Shown: piece by piece, positions 1-9,122 of the stretch
Numbering within the stretch: the stretch's first letter is position 1
Layout: each line of letters starts with the position of its first letter
Assembly (NCBI RefSeq): GCF_012275445.1
Contig: NZ_JAAZQK010000005.1
Location: forward strand, 248,001 to 312,000
Reading direction: 5' to 3'
DNA from: Rhizobacter sp. SG703
GTDB taxonomy: Bacteria > Pseudomonadota > Gammaproteobacteria > Burkholderiales > Burkholderiaceae_C
DNA length: 64,000 bases
Made by a program: the position numbers and the translations under genes
Notes under the pieces: model-generated
Databases searched by the model: none
What the model saw: only the letters and a program-made list of their open reading frames with translations
What the model was told of the DNA's origin: nothing

Positions 1-1
1 G

Positions 2-1336
2 AGCGTGCAGCGCACGACGCTCGACGCGCGGCTGCAGCGCTTCGCCGTCAACACGCTGCGGCGGCAGCTGGCCGAGCTGTCGGGTCGCAACGTCGAAGAC
101 GGCGCGATCGTCGTGCTCGACAACGCGAGCGGCGAGGTGCGGGCGTGGGTCGGCTCCAGCGGCAGCTACTCCGATGCCGCCCAGGTCGACGGTGTGCTGG
201 CGCGCCGCCAGCCGGGCTCGACGCTGAAGCCCTTCGTCTACGGGCTGGCCTTCGAGCGCCGGCTGATCACGCCGGCCAGCCTGCTCGACGACTCGCCGGC
301 GCAACTGGCGACCACCAACGGCCTGTACCTGCCGCAGAACTATGACCATGCGTTCAAGGGCTGGGTCAGCGCGCGCACCGCGCTCGGCGCGAGCCTGAAC
401 GTGCCGGCGGTGCGCGTCGGCGCGATGCTCGGGCCCGATGCGCTGGTCGAGCGGCTCAACGCGCTGGGCCTGGCGCTGCCGGAGACCGGCGGCTTCTACG
501 GCCATTCGCTGGCGCTCGGCAGCGCCGACGTGAGCCTGCTGGCGCTGACGAATGCGTACCGCGCGCTGGCCAACGGCGGCCTGTTCTCGCCGCCGGCGCT
601 GCGCGGCGCGGCCGCGGCACCGAAGCGCGTTCAGGGCGCGGCCGCGAGCTGGCTCGTCACCGACATCCTGGCCGACAACGCGGCGCGTGCGCGCACCTTC
701 GGGCTGGACAGCAGTCTGGTCACGAAGGGCTTCGCCGCGGTGAAGACCGGCACCAGCAAGGACATGCGCGACAACTGGTGCGTCGGCTTCACCGACCGCT
801 ACACCGTCGGCGTGTGGGTCGGCAACGCAAGCGGCGAGGCGATGCACGACGTGAGCGGCGTCAGCGGCGCGGCACCGGTGTGGCAGGCGCTGGTGCGCCA
901 GCTGCACGACGGCGCACCGTCGAAGCGGCCGATGGCGCCGGCGGGCGTCGTGACGATGCCGATCCGCTTCGACGACCAGCGCGAAGCGGCGCGCGACGAG
1001 GTGTTCATCGCCGGCACCGAGCAACCGCGCTGGAGCGCGAGCGCGCAGGTGCGCGGCACGCAGCGCTTCGGCATTGCGAGCCCGCGCGAGGGCAGCATCT
1101 TCGCGATCGATCCCGACATGCCGCCCGCCGCGCAGCGCATCGTGCTGGAAGGCGAGGGCGGCACCTGGTGGATGGACGGCAAGGCGCTCGGCCAGGGCGA
1201 GCGCCTGCACTGGGCGCCGTGGCCGGGGCGGCACGAGCTGAAGCTGGTGGCGCGCGATGGCGCGCTGCTGCAGGCGGTGCGCTTCGAGGTGCGGGGTGCG
1301 GATGTGCGCAGCAAGCCGAAGACCCGTTCGCGTTGA
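2..1336 (+). CDS. pbpC: Penicillin-binding protein 1C, C-terminal part (5' end outside window)
   Basis: Periplasmic peptidoglycan synthase. The visible 444 residues are the transpeptidase domain plus the C-terminal PBP1C domain; the N-terminal glycosyltransferase half lies left of the window. The transpeptidase motifs are all present: the nucleophile motif STLK at about residue 73 of the visible part, a SLN motif in the ASLNVPAVR stretch, and KTGTS at about 248. The last ~100 residues (from [11 protein letters not shown]) fit the BiPBP_C domain typical of PBP1C. The reading frame is open to the left edge, so the GTG at 5 is not the true start. The stop codon lies inside a dispersed repeat (see 1327-1346). 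PBP1C enzymes are usually near 750-800 residues, so a little over half the protein is seen. Family call is firm; the upstream neighbour (often an alpha-2-macroglobulin gene) cannot be checked. Confidence 0.93.
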   Translation, partial: SVQRTTLDARLQRFAVNTLRRQLAELSGRNVEDGAIVVLDNASGEVRAWVGSSGSYSDAAQVDGVLARRQPGSTLKPFVYGLAFERRLITPASLLDDSPAQLATTNGLYLPQNYDHAFKGWVSARTALGASLNVPAVRVGAMLGPDALVERLNALGLALPETGGFYGHSLALGSADVSLLALTNAYRALANGGLFSPPALRGAAAAPKRVQGAAASWLVTDILADNAARARTFGLDSSLVTKGFAAVKTGTSKDMRDNWCVGFTDRYTVGVWVGNASGEAMHDVSGVSGAAPVWQALVRQLHDGAPSKRPMAPAGVVTMPIRFDDQREAARDEVFIAGTEQPRWSASAQVRGTQRFGIASPREGSIFAIDPDMPPAAQRIVLEGEGGTWWMDGKALGQGERLHWAPWPGRHELKLVARDGALLQAVRFEVRGADVRSKPKTRSR

Positions 1337-1346
1337 GCCTGTCGAA
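1327..1346 (+). repeat. Dispersed repeat TTCGCnnTGAGCyTGTCG, copy 1
   Basis: TTCGCGTTGAGCCTGTCGAA matches the short dispersed repeat family common in proteobacterial genomes (core TGAGC-TGTCGAA). It contains the TGA stop of pbpC at 1334-1336. A second copy at 52050-52067 contains the stop of the MocR gene in the same frame. Confidence 0.6.
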
Positions 1347-1451
1347 ACGCCTGCCCGCCCAAAACCTCCGCTACCATCCTGCCCGGGCCGCGCCTCATGC
1401 GCGGCTCACGTCGCTCGGACGGTTCCGGGCGCTCACGTGAAAGTCTCCTCC

Positions 1452-2669
1452 ATGTCCTCTTCCGCAGGCCAGCGCCGTTTCGCGCGCATCGACCGCCTTC
1501 CCCCCTACGTCTTCAACATCACCGCCGAGCTGCGCGCCGCCGCACGCCGGCGCGGCGAAGACATCGTCGACATGAGCATGGGCAACCCCGACGGGCCCAC
1601 GCCGCCGCACATCGTCGCGAAGCTGGCCGAGGTGGCGCAGCGGCCCGACACCCACGGCTACTCGACGTCGAAGGGCATCCCGCGGCTGCGCCGCGCGATC
1701 TCGCACTGGTACCAGGACCGCTACGGCGTCGCGATCGATCCCGACAGCGAGGCGATCGTGACGATCGGCTCGAAGGAAGGCTTGTCGCACCTGATGCTCG
1801 CGACGCTGGACCGCGGCGACACCGTGCTGGTGCCCGACCCGAGCTACCCGATCCACATCTACGGCGCGGTGATCGCCGGGGCCGACATCCGCTCGGTGCC
1901 GCTGGTGCCGGGCGTCGACTTCTTCGCCGAGCTGGAGCGTGCGATCCGCGGCAGCTACCCGAAGCCGAAGATGATGGTGCTCGGCTTCCCGAGCAACCCG
2001 ACGGCGCAGTGCGTCGAGCTCGATTTCTTCGAGCGGGTGGTCGCGCTCGCGCGCAAGCACGACATCTTCGTCGTGCACGACCTGGCGTACGCTGACATCG
2101 TGTTCGACGGCTGGAAGGCGCCGTCGATCATGCAGGTGCCGGGCGCGAAGGACATCGCGGTCGAGTTCTTCACGCTGTCGAAGAGCTACAACATGGCCGG
2201 CTGGCGCGTCGGCTTCATGGTCGGCAACCGCGACCTGGTGGCGGCGCTGGCACGCATCAAGGCGTACCACGACTACGGCACCTTCACGCCGCTGCAGGTG
2301 GCGGCGATCGCCGCGCTGGAAGGCGATCAGCAGTGCGTGAAGGACATCGCCGCGCAGTACCAGCGCCGCCGCGACGTGCTGGTGAAGGGCCTGCACGAGG
2401 CCGGCTGGAGGGTCGAGACGCCGAAGGCCTCGATGTACATCTGGGCCCGCATTCCCGAACCGTACCGCGCGCTAGGCTCGCTGGAGTTCGCCAAGCAGAT
2501 GCTCGCGAAGGCGAAGGTCTCGGTGTCGCCCGGCATCGGCTTCGGCGACCACGGGGATGACCATGTGCGCTTCGCGCTGATCGAGAACGAGGCCCGGATC
2601 CGGCAGGCGGTGCGGGGGATCAAGGCGATGTTCAAGGCGGATGGGGTGACAGGGATGCGAACGACCTGA
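1452..2669 (+). CDS. alaC: AlaC/YfdZ-type pyridoxal-phosphate aminotransferase
   Basis: Class I/II aminotransferase of 405 residues, the usual size for the AlaC (glutamate-pyruvate) and LL-diaminopimelate aminotransferase-like group. It transfers an amino group between alanine and 2-oxoglutarate/glutamate and needs pyridoxal phosphate. The N-terminal IDRLPPYVF and the MGNPDGPTP motif are characteristic. The PLP-binding lysine is K244 in [10 protein letters not shown], followed by the phosphate-contacting arginine. I chose ATG 1452 because the conserved region starts right after it; an in-frame GTG at 1437 would add five residues. It sits alone between pbpC and an unrelated gene. In many Burkholderiales homoserine dehydrogenase (hom) follows alaC; here it does not. 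Exact substrate is inferred from family resemblance. Confidence 0.9.
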   Translation: MSSSAGQRRFARIDRLPPYVFNITAELRAAARRRGEDIVDMSMGNPDGPTPPHIVAKLAEVAQRPDTHGYSTSKGIPRLRRAISHWYQDRYGVAIDPDSEAIVTIGSKEGLSHLMLATLDRGDTVLVPDPSYPIHIYGAVIAGADIRSVPLVPGVDFFAELERAIRGSYPKPKMMVLGFPSNPTAQCVELDFFERVVALARKHDIFVVHDLAYADIVFDGWKAPSIMQVPGAKDIAVEFFTLSKSYNMAGWRVGFMVGNRDLVAALARIKAYHDYGTFTPLQVAAIAALEGDQQCVKDIAAQYQRRRDVLVKGLHEAGWRVETPKASMYIWARIPEPYRALGSLEFAKQMLAKAKVSVSPGIGFGDHGDDHVRFALIENEARIRQAVRGIKAMFKADGVTGMRTT

Positions 2670-2809
2670 CAAACGGCAGCGACGGGACGGGAACTGATCG
2701 GGGTTGCCTTGTTACTCAAGGCGGGCAGAGAGGATGCGTGTTGTGCGTCACCTTCAACGCACACCACACGGATCTCTCCGAAGTTCCATCCCTTTTCAAG
2801 GTCAGGCGT

Positions 2810-3922
2810 ATGTCGTTGCCATCACCCCGCAAAGTTCTTCACTCAGCCACCAAGGTCCTGAATGGGCTGAACAAGGCACCGGAGTACTTCTCCAATGGTC
2901 AAAAAGTGAGCGCACGTGCTTGGCACGAAGCGCAAGGGCTGGTTTATCACAAGAGCAACGCTGACCAGATCGCCGGTGCGGTGGCGAACAAGACTCTCCA
3001 GATCGCCAACGCGGTGGTTCTCAAAGTGAACAAGGCTCGGGACCAAGCAAGGGGGGCGCTGGACGACTACGTCGGCATTGCTGACGAGGCCTGTCGTGAC
3101 GTCATCCGCCACGCGGAGGGGTTCCACCTGCACAAGTACACCAGCTTCGCCAAGAAGGCTGGCCGTGATGTGGGACGCCAAGCGAAGAGTGCGCTGGGCG
3201 CATATGTCGAATTTGCCGACAAGGCCTGTCGTGATGTGATCCGCCTCGACAAGTACGCCCGCTTTGCCAAGAAGGCCGGACGTGACTTGGGCCGCCACGC
3301 GAAGAGAGTGACCCACGGGGCCGCTCGTCAGGTGGTAGATGCGGGCGGTGTGGTCGCTCAAGGGGCGGAAGATGCTGCAAGCAGCGTACGCAAAACCGCA
3401 AGAAATGCAGGCTCACGCCTCGCTGAGGGCGTCCGAACGCTGAAGAAGGAAATTCAGCCTACCCGTCGGCGCGAGGGCGGCAATCCCAGTGATCGGCGAA
3501 AGTCCGCAGTTCCGGCAGAAGAGCAGACGGTGTTCGCCAATCTGGTGAAGCGGGATTCCGGCTCCAGCAAGCGGCCGTTCGGCTTGCAGTTGCCGGAAGG
3601 CTTCCACTACAGCGAGCCCACCTTGACCGATGCCGGTGTCCCTGGCGAGCTCAAGGCAGTCGAAGACATGTGTCGAATCGACGGCGACACCGTGGTTGCT
3701 TATCGCAACGTCTACAGGCTCGCACTCTACGTTCAAGGGAACTCGATTTCTATCGGCCTGCACATGGTGAGCGGACTTGAGTCGGTGCTGACGGAGCGAG
3801 CCGAACTGCTGTGGGAATACAGCCAACAAGGGCAGTCGGCCCACTTCTGCGCTTTGCTTGCAGCAGCGCGAAGTGATCTGATGGACTTTCAACCAGACGC
3901 GGTGGTTCGCGCCGGAGACTGA
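2810..3922 (+). CDS. Hypothetical protein with duplicated helical segment, lower GC
   Basis: A 370-residue protein that I do not recognise. The first ~240 residues are rich in Ala, Lys, Arg and His and look helical. They hold a tandem duplication: a unit running from DDYVGIADEACRDVIR through FAKKAGRDVGRQAK is followed by a close copy (YVEFADKACRDVIR through FAKKAGRDLGRHAK) that lacks four residues between the two halves. The last ~130 residues are less biased, from KRPFGLQLPEGFHY, and may form a separate domain. No signal peptide or membrane segment. ATG 2810 has AAGG eight bases upstream; a GTG at 2738 in the same frame would add 24 residues. The gene and its upstream region are visibly poorer in G+C than all neighbours, which suggests recent acquisition. 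It converges with the next gene, 12 bases apart. Function unknown. Confidence 0.7.
   Translation: MSLPSPRKVLHSATKVLNGLNKAPEYFSNGQKVSARAWHEAQGLVYHKSNADQIAGAVANKTLQIANAVVLKVNKARDQARGALDDYVGIADEACRDVIRHAEGFHLHKYTSFAKKAGRDVGRQAKSALGAYVEFADKACRDVIRLDKYARFAKKAGRDLGRHAKRVTHGAARQVVDAGGVVAQGAEDAASSVRKTARNAGSRLAEGVRTLKKEIQPTRRREGGNPSDRRKSAVPAEEQTVFANLVKRDSGSSKRPFGLQLPEGFHYSEPTLTDAGVPGELKAVEDMCRIDGDTVVAYRNVYRLALYVQGNSISIGLHMVSGLESVLTERAELLWEYSQQGQSAHFCALLAAARSDLMDFQPDAVVRAGD
3068..3305 (+). repeat. Imperfect tandem repeat inside the hypothetical gene
   Basis: Two in-frame units, about 3068-3188 and 3200-3305, encode near-identical peptides (ADEACRDVIR.../FAKKAGRDVGRQAK and ADKACRDVIR.../FAKKAGRDLGRHAK). 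The second copy lacks a four-residue linker. Confidence 0.75.
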
Positions 3923-3934
3923 GGACCAATCGTC

Positions 3935-4294
3935 TCACCCCGCCTTTGACGAGAACACCGCCTCCAGAGCGGTATCGATCACCACCCCGCACAAGCTGTA
4001 GATCAACGACCCGATCAGCGCGGCGAAGAAGCCGGCGACCGCGAGGCCGCTGAGCAGCTGCGCCGCGAAATAGAACATCAGCGCGTTGATCACGAACAGG
4101 AACAGCCCGAGCGTCAGCACCGTGACCGGCAGCGTCAGCAGCACCAGGATCGGCCGCAGCAGCGCGTTCAGCAGGCCCAGCACCAGCGCGGCCAGCATCG
4201 CCGAGCCGAAGCTGGTCACCGTGACACCAGGGTAGAGGTGGGCCACCAGCAGCAGCGCGGCGGCCAGCAGGAGCCAGCGGAGGAGGGTCTTCAT
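3935..4294 (-). CDS. Phage-holin-4_2/YvlD-family small membrane protein
   Basis: A 119-residue, very hydrophobic inner-membrane protein with four predicted membrane helices and almost no loops (MKTLLRWLLLAA... through VINALMFYFAAQLL to the C-terminal SSKAG). The pattern LLNALLRPILVLLTLPVTVLTLGLF is typical of the family named 'phage holin family 4 superfamily IV' (PF04020, includes YvlD), which is chromosomal and widespread and is not evidence of a phage. ATG 4294 directly precedes the first helix. It converges with the low-GC gene on its right. Function of the family is not established. Confidence 0.85.
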   Translation of the reverse strand: MKTLLRWLLLAAALLLVAHLYPGVTVTSFGSAMLAALVLGLLNALLRPILVLLTLPVTVLTLGLFLFVINALMFYFAAQLLSGLAVAGFFAALIGSLIYSLCGVVIDTALEAVFSSKAG

Positions 4295-4391
4295 CCGCGC
4301 GAGCATACCCGGGGCGGTCGCGCCGCTGCAATCGAGACGGCAGCGCCGCGGCCTGCCGCGACCGTGGTCCGACGACCCAGGGTTTTCCGCT

Positions 4392-4409
4392 CCCCCTAGG
4401 GATAGGGGG
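4392..4409. promoter_or_regulatory. Perfect inverted repeat upstream of the protease gene
   Basis: CCCCCTA-GGGA-TAGGGGG is a 7-base perfect inverted repeat with a 4-base centre. It lies 98 bases upstream of the small membrane gene's ATG (minus strand) and 165 bases upstream of the protease start. It could be an operator for a dimeric regulator or an RNA hairpin. No T-run follows, so a terminator is unlikely. Confidence 0.4.
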
Positions 4410-4573
4410 CATGCTTTGTCACGCCTTGACACACCGAAGCTGCGCCACCGAGCATGCAGCTTCCCATCAACCCCACGCACAGCGCCGCGTCACGCACCCG
4501 TGAGCGGCGCTGTCCCGGTCTGGCTGCAAGCAGTCCGACGGATCGGGTGGACGTGCCCCACAAGGAGTGTCTC

Positions 4574-7500
4574 GTGTCGATCCGAATTTCCTGGAAAGCC
4601 GGGCTGGCCCTCGCAGCCGCGCTCGCCCTGACCGCCTGCGGCGGCGGAGGCAGCAGTGGCAGCGACGGCGCGCCCGATGCCGCGTCCGCCGCGGATGCCC
4701 CGCTCGCCGATGCCCCGGTGCGCACCGTGCAGCAGATCGCACTGCCGGGCGGCCGTGCCGACGTGCTCGATGCGCGCCTGTCGAAGGCGACCGGTGCGGT
4801 CGATGTGTGGGTGACGCTCGACGACGCGCCGGTGGCCGCTGCCGCGGCGCAGCTCGCGATCGCCGCGTCGACCACCGAACGCACGCTGAGCGTGAAGACG
4901 CTGCGCGAAGCCCCGCAGGCCACGCGCGAAGCGCTGGCCGCGCACCGCAAGTCGGTGCTGTCGCACCAGGACGCGCTGCAGTCGCGCCTGAGCACGCTCG
5001 GCGCCCGCGAGCTCGGCCGCGTCCACATGGCGCACAACGCCATCGCGGTGCGCGTCGACGCGTCGCAGCTGAAGGCCATCGCCGCGCTGCCGGGTGTCGC
5101 CAAGGTGCGCCGTGTCAACCACTACGAGATGAGCCTGAGCGAGACGGTGCCGTACATCGGCGCGACCGCGGCGCAGCAGGCAGGCGCCGATGGCACCGGC
5201 GTGCGCGTAGCGGTGCTCGATTCGGGCATCGACTACACGCACCGCAACCTTGGTGGCGCCGGCACGCCGGAGGCCTACCTGAAGGCCTACGGCACCGACC
5301 CGAGCGACGCGCGCAACACCACCATCGACCCGAGCGTGTTCCCGACCGCCAAGGTCGTCGGCGGCTTCGACTTCGTCGGCGACGTGTGGCCGAACGGCCC
5401 GCGCACCGAAGACCCGAACCCGATCGACTTCCAGGGCCATGGCACGCACGTCGCCGACATCATCGGCGGCAAAAGCCTGGACGGCACCCACAAGGGCGTC
5501 GCCCCCGGCGCGAAACTGCTCGCGGTGCGGGTGTGCAGCGCGGTGGCGACCAGCTGCAACGGCGTGGCCATCCTGAAGGGCCTCGACTGGGCGCTCGACC
5601 CGAACGGCGACGGCGACACCTCCGACGCCGTCGACGTGGTCAACCTGTCGCTCGGCTCCGACTACGGCCAGGTGATCGACGACTCGACCGAGGCCATCTC
5701 GACGCTGGTCGATGCCGGCGTCGTCGCGGTGGTGGCGGCCGGCAATGCCGGCAACCGGCCCTACATCGTCAGCTCGCCGTCGATCGCCCCGGGGGCCATC
5801 AGCGTCGCGCAGACGCAGGTGCCGAGTGCCGTGGCCTTCGGCCTGAAGATCAACTCGCCGGCCTCGATCGCCGGCACCTACGGCAACACCGCGACGGTCG
5901 ACTGGGCGCCGATCGCCGGCGGCTTCAGCGGCGACGTCGTCTTCGTCGGCACCGCCTGCCCGGGCGAAGCGCTGCTGGCCAACCCGGCCGGCAAGGTCGC
6001 GCTGATCGACCGCGGCGCCTGCTCGATCAGCCTGAAGGTGGATGCGGCCGGCGCGGCCGGTGCCACCGGCGTGCTGCTCGGCCTCGTCGCCCCCGGCGAC
6101 GCGGTGTCGTTCAGCAACGGCGGCGGCACCCACTTCGTGCCGACGCTGGTGATCACGCAGGCGACGTCGAACAAGATCAAGGCCAACCTCGCGGCGCCGG
6201 TCAACGTGACGGTCAGCGACGGCACCAAGGTCGCGCTGGTCGGCAGCATGGCCAGCACCTCGGCGCGCGGCCCGAGCATCAGCTACCAGACCATCAAGCC
6301 CGAGATCGGCGCGCCCGGCGCGTCGGTGTCGGCGGTGGCCGGCAGCGCCACGGGTGAAGAAGCGTTCGGCGGCACCTCGGGCGCGACCCCGATGATCGCC
6401 GGCTCGGCGGCCATCCTGATCGGCAAGTACCCGAACCGCACGCCGCTGCAGATCAAGTCGATGCTGATGAACAGCGCCAACACGGCGGTCTACACCAACC
6501 CGGCGCTGCTGCCGGGCGTGCTGGCGCCGATCACACGCATCGGCGCGGGCGAGGTGAGGGTCAACAAGGCGCTGGCGCTGAACGCCATCGCCTACGAACC
6601 GACCTCGCTGTCGGCGGCGCTGTCGTTCGGCGCACAGGAAGTCTCGGCCCCGTCCGAGTACGAGAAGAAGCTGGTGGTCGAGAACTTCGGCAACACCGCG
6701 AAGACCTTCGCGATCAAGAGCGCCTTCCGCTTCGCTGACGACCAGGCTGGCGGCGCGGTGACGATCTCGGCGCCGAGCTCGGTAAAGGTCGCGGCGGGCG
6801 GCCGCCAGACGATCACCGTGAAGCTGCGCGTGAACCCGGCGAAGCTGCCGGAGTGGACGCTGGACAGCGGCGCGCAGGGCGGCAGCGGCGAGCTGCTCGA
6901 CGCCCCGGAGGTCGACGGCTACCTGACGCTGAGCGCCGGCACCGAGCTGCTGAGCGTGCCGTGGCACATCCTGCCGCGCAAGGCGGCGCAGACGATCGCG
7001 GTGGCGGCGGTGCGTCCGAACTGGCCGGGCGGCATCATCCTGATGGGCAACGTCGGCGCGGCCGACAGCGAGTTCGACATCTTCGCGCTCACCGGCACCA
7101 GCAAGAAGGCCGATCCGGCCGAGCTGCCGAAGCCGGGCGACAACTTCGCGTTCATCGACATGCGCGCGATCGGCGTGCGCTACGTGGCCGACGCCGGGGC
7201 GCTGCAGTTCGCGCTGAGCACCTTCGGGCGGCGTGCGACGGCCAACTACCCGGCCGGTTTCGAGGTCGACATCGACGTCGACCGCGACGGCGTGCCGGAC
7301 TTCGCGGTCTACAACCAGGAGCAGGGCGCGTTCGGCAGCACCGGCATCAACCTGATCAACGTGGTGAACCTGGCGACCGGCGTGGGAGGCGCCTACTACT
7401 ACGCGGATGCGGACTTCAACTCGGCCAACATGATCATGACGGTGCCGCTCGCGGCACTGGGCCTGACGCCGGACCAGCAGTTCGACTTCACCGCGAGCGC

Positions 7501-7741
7501 TGCCGACAACTACTACACCGGCAACGTGACCGATGCGTTCGACAAGATGACCTTCACGCCGGCCAAGCCGCGCTACGCGGTCAACGGCGACAGCAGCGGC
7601 ATCGTGCGCAGCCTGCGCATCCAGCGCGTGGACACGCTGACCCCGGTGGGCGGCGCGACGGCCTCGCCGTCGCAGACCGGCTTCCTGGTGATGCTGCGCC
7701 GCGAGGCGGGCACGGAGGCGCAGGTGATCGTCGCGAGATAA
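4574..7741 (+). CDS. Subtilisin-like (S8) serine protease, predicted lipoprotein
   Basis: A 1055-residue exported peptidase. The GTG start at 4574 has an ideal AAGGAG six bases upstream. The N terminus is a lipoprotein signal ending in LALTAC with Cys22 followed by GGGG, so the mature enzyme is probably lipid-anchored at the outer surface or periplasm. Residues ~50-185 look like an inhibitor_I9-type propeptide. The catalytic triad is intact: Asp216 (VAVLDSGIDYTH), His289 (GHGTHVA) and Ser602 (GTSGATPM). A protease-associated (PA) domain is inserted at about 430-550 (GDVVFVGTACPGE..., IDRGACSI). After the catalytic core come Fn3-like and beta-rich segments to the C terminus, with an acidic DVDRDGVPDF stretch that resembles a calcium-binding site. 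A repeat and a terminator follow. Substrate is unknown. Confidence 0.92.
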   Translation: MSIRISWKAGLALAAALALTACGGGGSSGSDGAPDAASAADAPLADAPVRTVQQIALPGGRADVLDARLSKATGAVDVWVTLDDAPVAAAAAQLAIAASTTERTLSVKTLREAPQATREALAAHRKSVLSHQDALQSRLSTLGARELGRVHMAHNAIAVRVDASQLKAIAALPGVAKVRRVNHYEMSLSETVPYIGATAAQQAGADGTGVRVAVLDSGIDYTHRNLGGAGTPEAYLKAYGTDPSDARNTTIDPSVFPTAKVVGGFDFVGDVWPNGPRTEDPNPIDFQGHGTHVADIIGGKSLDGTHKGVAPGAKLLAVRVCSAVATSCNGVAILKGLDWALDPNGDGDTSDAVDVVNLSLGSDYGQVIDDSTEAISTLVDAGVVAVVAAGNAGNRPYIVSSPSIAPGAISVAQTQVPSAVAFGLKINSPASIAGTYGNTATVDWAPIAGGFSGDVVFVGTACPGEALLANPAGKVALIDRGACSISLKVDAAGAAGATGVLLGLVAPGDAVSFSNGGGTHFVPTLVITQATSNKIKANLAAPVNVTVSDGTKVALVGSMASTSARGPSISYQTIKPEIGAPGASVSAVAGSATGEEAFGGTSGATPMIAGSAAILIGKYPNRTPLQIKSMLMNSANTAVYTNPALLPGVLAPITRIGAGEVRVNKALALNAIAYEPTSLSAALSFGAQEVSAPSEYEKKLVVENFGNTAKTFAIKSAFRFADDQAGGAVTISAPSSVKVAAGGRQTITVKLRVNPAKLPEWTLDSGAQGGSGELLDAPEVDGYLTLSAGTELLSVPWHILPRKAAQTIAVAAVRPNWPGGIILMGNVGAADSEFDIFALTGTSKKADPAELPKPGDNFAFIDMRAIGVRYVADAGALQFALSTFGRRATANYPAGFEVDIDVDRDGVPDFAVYNQEQGAFGSTGINLINVVNLATGVGGAYYYADADFNSANMIMTVPLAALGLTPDQQFDFTASAADNYYTGNVTDAFDKMTFTPAKPRYAVNGDSSGIVRSLRIQRVDTLTPVGGATASPSQTGFLVMLRREAGTEAQVIVAR

Positions 7742-7822
7742 CACCCACCCCCGAGGCGCTTCGCGCCTCCCCCTCAAGGGGGCGCCGCCAGTGGCCCGGC
7801 CAAGCCGGTTCCACGGCGGCCG
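7742..7822. repeat. Convergent-junction repeat, copy A (inverted relative to B and C)
   Basis: GC-rich element with two small hairpins: GAGGCG/CGCCTC (7753-7769) and CCCCC/GGGGG around TCAA (7769-7782). It continues into GCGCCGCC...GGCCCGGC. Its reverse complement aligns with copies at 18082-18188 and 60663-60852. All three occupy junctions where two genes end face to face. Confidence 0.65.
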
Positions 7823-7833
7823 CTGGATGGATC

Positions 7834-7865
7834 GGCCCCGCTGTTGCGGGGCCTCTTCATTTCCG
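7834..7865. terminator. Hairpin terminator between convergent genes
   Basis: Perfect 8-bp stem GGCCCCGC (7834-7841) and GCGGGGCC (7846-7853) with loop TGTT, followed by TCTTCATTT. It sits between the protease stop and the stop of the minus-strand secreted protein, so it can serve the plus-strand gene. Confidence 0.7.
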
Positions 7866-7868
7866 CCG

Positions 7869-8192
7869 TCACTCCGTCTCGGCAAACCGCAGTGTCTTGA
7901 CGATGCCCTTCTCGAGAAAGACGAAAAGGAATCTGAGCGTCGCCGGGTCGGCATGGACATACGCCATCTCGCCGAAGTCGGACCGCTTGCGCCGTCCCGT
8001 CACGGCGTGATTGCGACGCTCCAGTTCCTTCAAGTCGTCAATGCGATACGGCGGCCCCAGCCGTTCCACGACGGCGGCCGACTTGTCTTCAATGCACAGC
8101 CCGGCCAGGCACGAGCCATGGCCAAGTGCAGGCGCGGCCCACGGCGGCATGACCACCATCAGCAGGGCTGCGGCGAAGATTCTGCGGTTCAT
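7869..8192 (-). CDS. Small secreted protein of unknown function
   Basis: A 107-residue protein with a clear Sec signal (MNRRIFAAALLMVVMPPWAAPALG, cleavage near residue 24). The mature part has one Cys pair close to the N terminus (HGSCLAGLCIEDKSA) and a short conserved-looking body ending in FLEKGIVKTLRFAETE. The region KSAAVVERLGPPYRIDDL resembles the small SmpA/OmlA-like pattern of periplasmic proteins, but too weakly for a family call. ATG 8192 opens directly into the signal. The Fur-box-like palindrome at 8330 lies 138 bases upstream, so iron control of this divergent gene is possible but not shown. Confidence 0.65.
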   Translation of the reverse strand: MNRRIFAAALLMVVMPPWAAPALGHGSCLAGLCIEDKSAAVVERLGPPYRIDDLKELERRNHAVTGRRKRSDFGEMAYVHADPATLRFLFVFLEKGIVKTLRFAETE

Positions 8193-8329
8193 TGCGTCAG
8201 TCTCTGCGATCCAGGATCGTGCCCTCGGGATGCCGCGCCCTGAACCGCTCAATCGGTGCAGATGACCCACTGGCAAACCCTCGCGCAATGGACCGCATGC
8301 CGTCCGGACAACGTCGCTTGACGCCAATC

Positions 8330-8348
8330 AATGAGAATCGTTCTCGTT
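8330..8348. promoter_or_regulatory. Fur-box-like palindrome
   Basis: AATGAGAATCGTTCTCGTT is a near-perfect 9-1-9 palindrome with the GAGAAT-n-GTTCTC arrangement of Fur sites. It lies 64 bases upstream of tonB, in front of an iron-transport gene set, which supports repression by Fe-Fur. It also lies upstream of the divergent small secreted gene. Confidence 0.8.
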
Positions 8349-8411
8349 TGTGTTAAAGTTTTTGAAGCAGTTTGAAGTTGTCCTTCGCCGTACCGTTCTT
8401 CGCAACACACC

Positions 8412-9122
8412 ATGCCCGCCGTTCCCGTCTCCGCGACGCCTTCGCCGTTGCCGCCGCTCAGCCGGCGGCCGGTGCGCAGCGACGGGCTGTCGCGGGCGCA
8501 ATTGCGGGGCGTGGTCGCGGCCATCGCGGCGATCCACCTCGGCGCCGGCTGGGCCATCCTGCAGGTGCCTGCGGTGCGCGAGGCGGTGGTGCAGGCCGCG
8601 CCGATCTTCGTCGACCTGATCGCGCCGCCGGCCCCGCCGACGCCGCCGGCTCCCCCGCCGCCGCCGGTCAGGCCGGTGACCCGCACACCGCCGCCGCCGA
8701 CGCCACTGGTCACCGCCGCGCCATCACCCGCGCCGGCCGCGTTCGTCGCGCCGCCGCCGCCGGTCGAGCTGCCGCCGCCGCCCGCGCCGGTCGCGGTCGA
8801 GGCACCTCCCGCGCCGCCTGCGCCACCGGCCCCGCCGAAGCAGATCCCGGCTTCCGCGGTGCGCTACCTGAAGGCTGAGCCGCCCGAGTACCCGCGCGCG
8901 TCGAAGCGCCTGAAGGAAGCCGGCAGCGTCGTCGTGCGCGTCTGGATCGACGAGGGCGGCCTGCCGCAGTCGGTGCAGGTCGGCAAGTCGTCCGGCTACC
9001 CGCGGCTCGACGAGGCCGCCATCGACGCGGTGCGCAGGTTCCGCTTCGAGCCCTACACCGAGAATGGCCGCCCGAGCGCGGGCTGGGCCCTGATCCCGTT
9101 GAATTTCGATATGGAGAAATGA
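8412..9122 (+). CDS. tonB: Energy transducer TonB
   Basis: A 236-residue periplasm-spanning protein that passes proton-motive-force energy from ExbB/ExbD to outer-membrane receptors. There is a single membrane anchor at about residues 33-51, then a proline-rich rigid stretch (about 71-143, mostly Pro, Ala and Val). The C-terminal TonB domain runs from 147 and carries the expected YP motif in PPEYPRASKRL and the helix-sheet pattern up to FEPYTENGRP. The last four bases of the gene overlap exbB (ATGA). No strong ribosome site precedes ATG 8412, but the cytoplasmic head fits the family. First gene of the iron block, directly behind the Fur-like palindrome. Confidence 0.95.
   Translation: MPAVPVSATPSPLPPLSRRPVRSDGLSRAQLRGVVAAIAAIHLGAGWAILQVPAVREAVVQAAPIFVDLIAPPAPPTPPAPPPPPVRPVTRTPPPPTPLVTAAPSPAPAAFVAPPPPVELPPPPAPVAVEAPPAPPAPPAPPKQIPASAVRYLKAEPPEYPRASKRLKEAGSVVVRVWIDEGGLPQSVQVGKSSGYPRLDEAAIDAVRRFRFEPYTENGRPSAGWALIPLNFDMEK

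Noticed and set aside
3935-4294. Possible prophage remnant because of the family name 'phage holin'
   Set aside because: This membrane family is a common chromosomal one; no integrase, capsid or lysis gene lies nearby.
4490-7960. Very long open frame on the minus strand opposite the S8 protease
   Set aside because: High GC makes antisense frames stay open. The plus-strand frame has catalytic motifs, a lipobox and a ribosome site; the minus frame is Arg/His/Ala-rich with no recognisable domain.
8318-8346. Promoter for tonB using TTGACG with a -10 box within the Fur-like palindrome
   Set aside because: The -10 position at proper spacing reads TTCTCG, a poor match; I kept only the palindrome.
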